This document shows positions 45,601 to 57,600 of a DNA stretch of 64,000 nt, in pieces. The DNA is taken from NCBI RefSeq assembly GCF_030463565.1, contig NC_134643.1, forward strand, positions 40,896,221 through 40,960,220, read 5' to 3'. Position numbers and translations under genes: made by a program. Source of the stretch: Pelecanus crispus. Lineage: Eukaryota; Chordata; Aves; Pelecaniformes; Pelecanidae. Position 1 is the stretch's first letter. Each line of letters begins with the position of its first letter. The notes below the pieces were generated by a model. That model was not told the DNA's origin and ran no database searches. It saw nothing but the letters and a program-made list of their open reading frames with translations.

Positions 45601-48600
45601 TAGCTTGTCCACTCCCTCCTAACATCATCTCTGATTTCCATCTTCCTCGTTTACAGTATCATCACAGCCCACAGCCCTGCGCTGACTGTCTGTCAGTCAA
45701 TATGGGCTGTAGGGGTGGTGATCTTTCTGATGGCATTAAGGACCCTTAGTGCCACTCACCCCATTTCAATAGTCGATCCAAGAAATGAAGGAATACAGTA
45801 ATCAGCAGCTGCTTTTGTGTAGGGCGGCCGGGCAGAGGAATCGTTCCAGTAAATATCTTTCTCCATCCTTGGTAGGTTCATGTGCATCTCGTCCACCGCC
45901 AGAAGTGAGACCTTAGATTTTTTTTGGTATAGATCATGTCACGTTCAACATAGTACAGTATACAAAATAATCTGCTTTGTACTCCCTGGGTCATCATTTC
46001 TTTCAGAAACCCTTTAAAATAAGCTGTGTATGCTGGCCTGGGCATTGGGAAGAGAGTCAGTATTATAAAATACACCCTCTATACCCTCCTATACTCATGA
46101 AAGCATAAATTTTATTGTAACTTGAGTCTTCTGTGCTGCAAAGATATTTGCGTCAGATTGAAGTCCTTTCCTGACGCATGATGTAGTTAAATGGACATGT
46201 GATCCTCCACATGCTATGGGAAGTCTGTGTAGAGTATTAGTTGTGCTCCTTAAAATGTCCAGAGGTTGAGAAGCTTTCTGACAGGCTTCGTCCACATTTT
46301 AAGACATTCAGAACCAAGTATGTGACCATCCTGTTCTAGGGCCTTACAATATATTTCATACAAAGGGCTCTGAGGCACCGTAGCATGAGTAGCCTGAGGT
46401 AGTGTTAAGCCAGAGAGCATCTTTGGCAGTGTGAAGGACTTTCCCACTCCTGCGTGTACCTGCATTGCTTGCTTTGCTTAATATGCTGGTTTGCTCACCC
46501 TGCCCTTGTTCTCTCTAATACCTGGGCTCTGCTTTGCAGTCTCGGTGGTCCCCAGCAAACATGGGGTCCAACAGCAGCTCAACCCTATGCTTGGCTCTAC
46601 CTGCAAGGGGACCAGCGGGTACCATGGGACCTCTTCATGTCTTTGGGCTCCTTCATGGCATGACAGACAGGAGCTGTTTGGGAATCGGGGGGTAACTGCA
46701 ATAAATCTGTACCCTGGCCATCTCACAGCTCCTGCCACTGAGGACACTGGCTCCTGTGTCAACCATAGATGCTACTGTGGGTGGCAGCATCACAACATGA
46801 ATCATGGTATGGGTCCTGCTTATTAGTTCAGGGCCCTGCTTGGTCTTTTTGGTATCTTCACTGCCATTTTTTTTTTTTTTTAAAGGAAGGTTCATATCCA
46901 ATATTGTAATCTCTAGACCTTCAGATTAGCAAAACATGTTCTTACCTATGTGGGAATAGATGGCTTTTGGATTTTGCAGGATTGACCTACATTACGTGTT
47001 TTTCCAGGCATAAAGTGAGCTTACAGTTTGAGGTCAGCTGTTTGCATGTTTAGTCAGGCATCACAAATGCCAAATACCAAAATCAAGACGCATTAGCTTG
47101 GTAAAAACAAAGTCTGGGGATCACAGCCATAGGTACGCCTTCAGGGAAAGAATTTGTTTTGCTGACACTTGGTGCCCTTAATTTGTACCTCAATATAAGA
47201 AATAGGATTAAATGTAATGATAACCTATGGTATAGTAAAGCTGGAAGTAGAAATAACAACAGCAACCTGTAAATTTCTATCAATGCACCAGTTAGTTTCA
47301 AAATCATCATCATCTTCTCCAAATGGGTTAATAAGTTGTTCAGCGACCTGAAAGGAAAATGAGACAGTGAATAGGGATTGGCATGCCATGTCAGGACTGC
47401 TGCCGCAGAGAAAATAGGATCGGATTTTTCTCTCTCTCCCTGCCTGTCACTTGCAATCATAGCTTGAGCTCCTGTATGATGGTTTTGCCAGCCTAGCGAA
47501 GGAACATCTTGCATTCCCTGTAGATTCATACCTCCGTGCCTCGTTGGTGCTGTCAATCATGATCATCAGTGCTGGCCTACTGGGAATTGAGGCATGTCTG
47601 GGCCACAGCAATTGTCACATAAGATAGTCATTACTTTTCCTTACTGTTGTCTTTGGCTGATTTAAATGAATGTTTAGCAGCTAGGGGCTCTGTTATTGCA
47701 TTATGGTCTACGATACTTCACCAGCCCATTGGGTCAGTATTCCCAAGCCCTGCAGCTGGAGTCTGCTGGAGGGAGTACAGCTCATCTTTCCAGCTCAGCC
47801 CTCAGCCCCTGCTTCTTTATGGGTAGTGATGCTGATGGCATCCCTCTGAAGCTTTTCAGAAAAAGCAGCCCACCAAAAGCCTTGACTCAAATGGATGCCG
47901 TGCATCATGCAAGCCAAAGCCAAGAGACAGGATCTGAGTTTGTTCTTTAATTCAGCCTGCTGGTTTGGGTTTCTGTACTTGAAGTGATTAAAACTGCAGG
48001 GGAGAAGCCCATCCTGTGGAGGAAACAGCCAAAGAGTGAGCTCAGGCACTTTTGTGGTGAGGCGCCTTAGTCTGGGAACTGGGCTGGGAAAAGAAACCTT
48101 TCTGGCTGCCCCTAGCCTTATTCAGTCCTGCCCCCCGCAAAGGAATAAATAAGTGGAAAAACAACCAGACACTGCCCCCCATCCCCACGATCACAAAGTC
48201 CATTGTGGGGAGAAACTCATGGCTGCTGGGAGAGAAAAAAAAGATGAAATAGGAAAATTTAAAACAAAGAAAAAGTTTTAGGAAATTCAGACTGCTTCTC
48301 TATTTCTCAGCTGCTTGGTACACTGAGGTTAAATATCCTCTCCCCTTCATGCTTTTCTCCTTCTGTTTGCCTTTTTAAGCCCTGGTTTTGAGGCTGATCA
48401 TGTTCTTGCTGACCCTTCCAAGCCTTCCCGGTGGTCATCAGGTCCGTGCACAGGAGGCAGTGGCCAGGTCCTCAGTTTAACATGGATATGGGTGAAGCAA
48501 CTGTATGATTAAACAGCCCTGCTCATGAACCTCGCTATGGACAGCTATGATCTAAATAACTTTTAATAGTAAGGCAGTCACTCCCTGGCTATGTATTCCT

Positions 48601-51600
48601 ATGCGCCTCTAGGTTGTACCAGTGGGTAAGCACTTGCTAACTCTCCTAGGCCACCACTTCCCAGGCCAGCGGTGGAAGACAACAGATGAACTGCTGAGTG
48701 GACTAACATGACAAAAACACCCGTAAGGCAGGAGGAATGAAAAGGAGACAGGGGACACCTCTGCTCACACTCGTTGGCCTGGCCCGTGGCATTAAATTTG
48801 GTGTATAGCTATGGAAGTGCTGCAATAGGAATGAGCCAGAATGCAGACTGCGTTGCAGCTCTCCAGGGAAGACACTGGATCTGCTCGGTGTAAACTGGGG
48901 GATCACTGCCCAAAAATCCACTGCAAAACCTGTCACATGAGCTAAAAAAAGTGAGCAGGGCTGGGACAGAGAGAACAGCAGCGGTGGCCTTTTGCTTGGC
49001 TGACCTGGTCCTGGCATGTGAGACATGAATTTATTCTCCAGGAAGGAATGCAGTGCTGGACATCTAAGCCCTGTATTTGGACGGTCCATCTATCCCCGCA
49101 ATGAAAATGGGGATTTAGAAGTGTCTCACATGATGGGAAACTTTGCCCCTGTGTTGTAGGTATAACAAACCAGGCCCGAGGCCAAGCAATGAGCTCAGTT
49201 TAGCCATCATTTCTGAGGAATTGCCAAGTTACTGGAAGTCAATAGCTCGCAGCCCATTCTGCAGCCTGGCAGCCAAAGCCCAGCACACTGAGCAGGAAAC
49301 CGGCTGTAACCTTCAAGACATAAATATCCTGACTCAGGGGCACTGCAGGTTTGGACAAACCTCCGGTCCGAGGGAGCACTGCCGATATTAAATTTGCTTT
49401 TTAAAACTGCTTCTCCTCCCTCTCATTCCCTTATGCAGAAGATTTTTCAGTTACAAGGGCATCTTGTACCTGCCGTAGCCAGGAGTTGGCTGGTAGCCCT
49501 GAGCCTTACTGGAAGAGATGCTACTAACAGCCTTCGGTGCCAATGAAAGGGAAACCATTCCCCCCTCTGGAGCACTGGCAGGGAGGTCAAGAGGAACAGC
49601 TTACAGTTTTGTAACCTGCTAGTAAAACCCTGGAATACATTGCCTAGAGATAAAGCCTCGCATTTCTGCAGGAGCAATGTGCTCCCCCCGCACCGCGCCA
49701 GCCTCCCTTCCTCTCTCTCCCGCTCCCCTCCAGGCTGGTCCCTGTGCGGAAAACCCCTTTTCCCCCGCAACTTCCTAGGACACAGGACTAGAGGAGCTTG
49801 CCTTGCAAGCACTTTACTTTCCCCCACAATATGCCCACTTGGTGTGCTGCCTTCTCTACTCTGCTCTTCGGAGTTCGCTGCGGGAAGGTGGTTCTAAAAC
49901 TGGCCAATTTTGTGCAATTTATATTCCAACAGAAAAGTTAGCTCTAAGTTTCCAGCCATGATTAATAACTGCAAAAGGAAATCCTAATACACATACACCT
50001 TAATGTACCAATTCACTTTTTATTTGAAACCTTTTTCCAGTTAGTCTACCTTGATACTCACTGCAGAGGAGAGAACTGCCATGAGGTATGTGGCTTAATT
50101 ACTCAACTACCAGATCGATGGCGATATGTTAACTGAGCAGGCATCAATGGGCTGATGCGTAGCATACAATTCCTTCCATAACTCTTCTTTTTAATGAACA
50201 TTTTTATGCGGTGGGGTTGTAGCCAATATTGGCTGTCACTGTTTGATAGCCCTCTGGAACTGGAGACCTTTAATTGCCTGCATCTGATTAAATTAACAGC
50301 AGATACTAAAGGCTGGCTTTGATCATAAGAAGAAAGTATGGTTCAGTCCCTTTCAGCCCATGCCAGGTCTGCAGCAGTACTTCCCCATTGCACAGCGGAG
50401 TGGGAGAAAAGTTTGGTTTTTTTTTTTAATTTTTCATCTGTCATTTTCTAGTCCAAGTCCTGGGACCCGATTTTGCTGCAGTAATACTCCCTTGGGGAGC
50501 TGTGGCTGCACTGGTCCTACAAAAACGAGCTCTTTCAGGTTCCCAACTCTTTCTTACTGTAAGATCTGTCAGGTGGAATTAAAAAAGTATTGCATGATGT
50601 TTCTTTATGACCACAGGACACTTTGGGCTGAATTCAGCTTTGGTGTAACTCCATTAATCTTTGGTGATTTTACAGTGTGCCACAAATCTGACACTTTGAC
50701 TTCAGCTCTGACACCTTCACCAGCTCCCCTTTGGAGGGTTCCCCCATGACCTTTCCAGAAAGCTAGTTTACCTTGAGCCATCCTGCGTAGAAGAAGAACT
50801 GTAACAGTGTGAAGATTGGAATGTAAAGATCTAAGTCATGTCCCTGATACCCTTGGTCAGTATCCAAAAACTGGCGCCCTATCAGGCAGGCAAAGAAAAA
50901 AGTATAGACTGCAAGAGTAACAACCTGCAAAGAACAAAACTTAATTGAAATCATGCAATAATACAATTTTATGCATAAGGCAACACATACCCAAAGGCCT
51001 CTGACTGCCTTTTGCCATATAATTTACAAATCTGTAGGGAGGTATTACAAATAGACAGGCCACAGGAATAATTATAGCCAGGAAGAAGACCCAAGAAACA
51101 CAAAAACATTTCAGTGCTTCCCTCCCCTCTCCCAAATTATGAAAGGCCTTCAAAACATCTCCACATTAAATATGACTTGAATTGTTAGCCAGGCATCCAT
51201 GATCCTGTGGGAGTCAACGAGTGCTCAACAGCTTGGAGACTCTGGTCAAGTCTATGGATGTTTTGCACCAAGCTCCCCTTTTATGGAGATTGTGTTTTGA
51301 ATTTTGTAAAGGGTAATAGCTCAGTACCTGGGTATAGACCAGTGGAATTCCAACCCAATCATAACCAAACAAAAGACTACACCAAGACCGGTACTTATTC
51401 ATCTCCTAAAGGGAAAAGAAAAAGAAAAAACAAACCCCAACAAACTAAAATTTATGGGGTTCAATTCAAAATTATAAATATTTTGTTGCAGTTCATTTTT
51501 GCACATATAAAAGGACAGGGAGATATGAAAGTGTAGTATATTTAAATTGATACCATAACTATATCCAGCACCCCATTGTCACATTTGAATATTCACTTAG

Positions 51601-54600
51601 TTTATCGAGTTGGAATGCTTAGTATATTACGTATTTCTTCACAAATTATCTTTTGTTTCTATCTTTCCACAGTCTAGTGTTAAATGAAAGAGAATATATT
51701 ATATCATAAAAAGGATGTTTGACCACTTAATGAAATATTCAGGGAGATTATCTTCCTTGAAACTGATATTAAAATCTTCAAAATGTCAAATTATTCTCTT
51801 TTCTTTTCCCCTGCAGCAATGGATCAAGTATGAATTTACAGTGATGTTACAATAATTTTTTACTCATCAATTTGTTGCTTCTGTTAATACCTTCTTAACC
51901 ATGCAAATACAATCCTAACAAACTGCTGCTGTGTGTGTTTGAGTGTACATCGGTACATAGAGAAAAGTGGTATAAATCCTGAGTAAGATCATTTAGATGA
52001 CACTGGAGAGCTGTGCACACTAAATCGAATTGTGTAAGTGAAAAGCTACCACACAGCAATTTCAGACTAGTTTTCTGTAGATTTACTTTTTCTACTTACG
52101 TTCATCATTGTCTGCAGATCTACACTGTCCCGAATTCTTCCCTCTTTTCGTGCCTTTGATGCCAAATTTCCAAACCAGACAAATGGAACCCAGTATTTCA
52201 GGTGGGGAGACTTAAGGTCATCAAAAATTTTTCTTTCATGTCTTGTCATAAAACCTGTTTACCCCCCCGCCCAAAAGAAAAAAAAAAAGACTTCATTTAT
52301 TCTGTGCTTTCAGTGCTACTGATATTATAAATTTTGAATATGTTTGAATCTGTTTATGCAAAAGTATGCAAAACACTATTTATAATTCTAACTAGTAGCC
52401 TCCTCCTCTTTTTTTTTTTTGAGCTTTTTTACCATGATAGATCTTGACTGAAAAAACTTTTTTTTTTTTTTTGCAATAACTGCCTACATAAAATCCTTCT
52501 TGGTCAATATATGCAATAATTTGCTATTACTTTGTTCTCATATCTGACCACTGACATATTGCATATATATATAATACTAAGAATTGTACAGCTTACTCTC
52601 TAGTTTCATATTCTATGTTCAGAAAAATAAGGAACTGGATATATCAGTCAAGAAACCATCACTTTTCAGCAATAATGGCTTTTAGCAGCATCTCAACATA
52701 TGTTGTAAGGGCAGTTATGTGACCTTCTGAGTCTGATAATTTTTTGGTAAATCTGCAAAGCAGTGAGCAAGCAACAGAGGATACAAGTGCATGCATGAAA
52801 CAGAGCTCAACAGAGAGCGTGCCTTCTGCCAGCGAAATACTTAACCGCCAGATTGTGTTTCATGTTTTCTTTGGGGTTATGAAGGCGTGCAAAGAGATGG
52901 AAAAGGAATCATGCACAGAAATCCTGCTGCTAGCAGGACACCGGGCCAGATGACATGCTGTGGGGCTGCAGGCTGAAGCTGCTCTCTGCCTGGCAATTTG
53001 CCTCGCCGGGGTGCTGGGAAGGTATTAAGTTTCCTGCAGAGTTCTTCTGGCCTTGTGAAGCCCTGCTTCCCCCTGCTTCGAGCAAGTCCAAGGTCAGATA
53101 GCAGGGGAGCCAGGACTGTGTGGGACAAAACCTGCACCAGAGCAGCTCACTGCTGGGGACTGGCATGGGAGCAGCTGGTTTTTGGAGCAGCACCTCCACC
53201 CCCTTGGGCTTTGTGGGTAAGAAAGCGCTGTCCTCCTTCCACCCAGCCTTTGAGAAAAACAACCTCAGAAAATTAATGAGGGGGAACTTCACATTTTCCT
53301 TAGTCCAAATCCTGGATTTGCTGGGATTGGAGCAATCTTCAGGTTTGGGGGATCTTAGTTTTTGCTCAGGTGTGTGTGTCAGCTACCAGGGTAGGAATAA
53401 GGCTTCTTTTATTGTGTCGACATTAGCTCCAAAACAGAACAAAGTTAATAACATGGCAGCCCCAAAATGAGGGACTCAGCTAATTAATTACAAGTTTGAG
53501 TGCTGAAAATTCAATAAGGGAATTGAGAATAGACAGAATTTATTTTCTAGTCTCCAACTAGTAACTAAGAAATAGCCCATTGTTACTAACATTGCTAATG
53601 ATACATGAAGCAGCAAAAAACCAAATATAGACAAACTCAGTTGTGTTTGGTATAAAAATGTGAATAAGGTAAAAGAAGATTTGTTAAACACGGCAACTTT
53701 CTTAAATATTCTGTTGGTGAGGAAAATGCCACTGTTGTACAGTTGCAACAAGTCAACACAGGACGTATGAAATACTGCAACTACTGAGAAGGAATGCAAG
53801 GACAGGACAGAAAATTCTGTAGAAGAGAAGAAGTTCAGCAGCAAGACACAGTACTCCTGCAGTATCCTGGAATTTGAGAACAGAATAAGATACAGCTTTT
53901 AAAAGATCCCTGGTCAGTTTGCAGCCAGCTCTCCTAATCAACTGCACAGAAATAATCAGGCAACCAGCCAAATTGACCTGCTAGTTATGACTCCTGATCC
54001 CTAAAAGTCAGTCTTTCAGGCTGCCTTTGATTTTTGGCTGGCCAACCTGCTTATTACGGGACAGGAAAGGATGTTTCTATCAGGCTGAAACAGACAGACA
54101 AAATATCAGAAAATTGACAGTCTGGAGTAAACACCGGATGCAAGTCACTTGAGAGGCTCTGGAAAGTCATTATCTGGAAGGACACAGCCTGAGGGGGTCA
54201 GAAGAACAGCAAAGCTCCAAGGATCAGTTCAGCTCTCCACTAAACTGGGTACATTTTTGTTCAGAAAAGCTCAACAGAGCTTTGTTCTTTTAACAATAAC
54301 ATTCAAATTGTCATTATTTTTAAAGTTAAGGTGTTTGTGTTTATATTAATTAAATATTCTCTTTGATGGATATTAATAATGCCTAGTATTCTCATCACAG
54401 AAAACATGAAACAATTCTGGATTGCTCTTACTACTGGGGAAGGTTAGGGCAATACGAACAATATGCAGTTCAGAACTGCTTGCTATTATCGCAGCAGCGA
54501 AGAAACACTTTATATTCCATTAAATACAGGGGAGGATATCACACCTCAGTTATTAAAATTAAATTGTTTCTAAATATGATCATGCTATTTTTATTCAAGA

Positions 54601-57600
54601 GTATTCAAAGAATTAACTGAGGAACTCTCTGAACAAGAATGCTGGTTTTGACAAGCACTGGAAGACTGGAGCAGTTCCAGAAAATTGGAAATATTTGGCA
54701 AATACTGTGCCAAGATCTTGAAAAGGATGATCTAAGGAATGACAGGGCACCGAATCCTTGCAAAAGTATGAAAAGCTTGACATGGGATGCAATCAATAAA
54801 GAATCAAAGGACACTAACGTCAACAGTGTCAGCCGAAGTGGTCTTATGGGAAAATTATTGATGAGAACACAAGCTTGGCTAGAAAAAGTCACTCGTGTTC
54901 TCCCTCAAGTGATTCAAGGAGTATTCAGTTCTCCTGTCAAAACAGAATGGTTTGAGACAAGACTGGTTCAGGGCACCTATGCCAAATACTCTGAAGGCCA
55001 GTGGTAAGAGCAGAAGGAACTGAAAAGAGGTCATCTCCCACATCTCCAGAGTGCACTAACAATGATCAAGTAGATAAAAGCTTCACTTTCTGCTTCTGTG
55101 TTATGTGAGAAAGAATTAATTTAGGTACTTCACTCCAGTAGAAGGTTTGGGACTGCAAACTTCAGCTGTCTGTAGGTATTCATGTAGTTGGGCTCACACC
55201 TCATGTTTCTCTTCAGCATTTCCTCTTGACTGTTTTGGGCTGCTCTCTGCCCAGCTGCTGACTCATTGCTCATGTTTTTTAAGACTCATGTTCTTGAGCA
55301 TCCAACTTCCCTCTTGCACCTTGCAGCCAACAGCATTGGTACACTCAGGACTGCTGCTAGGTATCTGACGCTTACGGCATACACGCTGCAGTACTCAGCA
55401 TCATAACGTCATGAATCTACATGCATCTACTGCCTACAGCTCCATAAAGAATGGTAACAAATGAAAAAGAGTTCAGAAAAAGGGTTAGGAAGAAGATCCA
55501 GCACTGAAGACTGTCTTGTAGGAAGAGACTACAGATGGCGAAGCTCCTGTTTATTCAAGCCTTTATGCACTCTGCTAACAGGTAACTATTGAGAGAAAAA
55601 TGGTGTTTTCATCTAATTAGAAAAAGAACAACCCAAACCCATTACAAAATCCAGTGACCAGAAAATGACTCTGTGCAAGTTCAGACTGAGAATAAAATTT
55701 CACTTTTCAACAGCGAGTTCACCATTGTGAATATCAGTTCACCTAGGTTGCAGTGTAGTCTCCAGTATACCCAGCTGAATTTTGAATCAGGGCTGGTTAT
55801 ATTCCTAGAAGGTATTATAGCTCAGTCAGAAATTTCAACATGATAAAAGATGTTGTGAGTAAGCTTTTATGCCTTGTGTTATGGATGAGTCAGACTAGAT
55901 TATCATGATACTGTTCTCAGATTTAAAATCTATGAATTTAAGCAGTTCGTTTGCTGCAAAGAGAAATGTGTAGCAATAGTTACGCTGTGGCAGTTCTCAG
56001 TTTGATAGCAAAATGCAAAATTGGCACAAGTTGTTTCAATGATGACGGTGCTGTAAGTATCAGATTCTGCCACTCACATTCATATTAAATGCTGCACTCC
56101 CATGCAGTCTGATATGCAACGCTGTAGGGAGCTAGGGAGGGGATAATTGCAGAGTACTGTCTTAATCACTGGATGTTAACAGGAGCAAAATATACCCTCA
56201 AGTGCTCAGTACTACATCAACAAAAATTCTGTGGCACAATATGCATTAACACCTACAGAATAAGTACTGAAATCCACAGAGCTGACTGCACTATCAATAC
56301 TTAGTTATACAGTTTATAGTAGAAGATTTTCCACTGTTAAAAAAAACCACCAAACCAAAACAACCAAAACTTGTTTTCCAGTCTACAATTTTTGTACAAC
56401 ACTGCGACATTTTGTCTCTTTTGGAACAGATTGCCTTTAGCAATAGGGAGGCAGAGCTGGATTAGCCTGCTGGAAATGTTGTAATTTTCCAGTGCGTACT
56501 AGAAGCAGATTGCTGGGGAGAGTGACAGAAGCTTCCTTGACCTCTCACAGGCTCAGGTAAACAGTTCTGTTGAACAGCACAAGGAAGAGAACTTCAAAAT
56601 CCAACTGAATCCAACATAAATTATTTTTTTCAGTAAGATCAGTGCATTCTGCCTGGGGTTTTTTTTTTTAATATCCAAAGCTTCTCACACATACTTGAAA
56701 TGTGTATATGTATATACACACTGCATATTTTAACTTGCTACAACTTTGCTTACTAATCTCTGCCAAAGGAATAATTTTAAGAAATGCAAGACATTCAGTA
56801 AAAAATGTATGACTTCTCCTATTTGGAACAGATCCCCACATCTCTGCACTGGTGTTCTACCCCTGACACTGACCACGCCAGTCAGAAGGCATGGCATCAC
56901 ACCTTGCCTTTAAATACTCAGCGGTCAGTCCTTCATAGACAAGCAAAGTCTTACATGATTGAACTCTCTTGCCCATCATCACAGTCACAGTGTTATGAAA
57001 AGAAACAGAAAATAAAGGCATGCTGTATATAGTATGTATATATATTTATCCCTGAAAAACTAAGCTTAAGATGAGGTTGTAAATTTAAAGAAAAAATCCT
57101 TGGGGTTGGGTTTTTTTAAGTATATCACAACATTTAAAAAGTGCAATCTACTTAAAATGCAATCTACTTAAAATAAATTGAGACAAAGCTGTATTTGTGA
57201 AGCGCCTGCAGAGATCAGTCTCTGATACGTGAGACAAAGTTATATCCTAGATATCGAGGCAATGCCATAGAACAAGTCACCGTTCCTACTGCATCATACT
57301 GTATTGCAACTACATTATCTTTCACGCTCCGGAGAATGTTGTACCTGCTCCATATGCCTGTGTGTTTGGAGCAGGCCTATTGCCTCCATGATGTCTGAAA
57401 GCAGATCCACATAAGAGTCTCAAACTCATTTGATTTCTATGCATTAAAGATGCACACTTAAGGGCACGTCATTTAAGCCACTGACAAAAACGTGGTAGCT
57501 TTGACATGGGTTAGTATGAGGCACACATGGGACCGAAGAGGAAAGAAAAAAATGAGTCTGGCTCCTTCCCTCCCTGTGCCCCCACCTCTGAGGGAAAGGA

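Noticed and set aside
46478-46826. Overlapping open frames on both strands (94-111 codons) in a BEST3 intron
   Set aside because: They contradict each other in frame and strand and show no domain or splice support.
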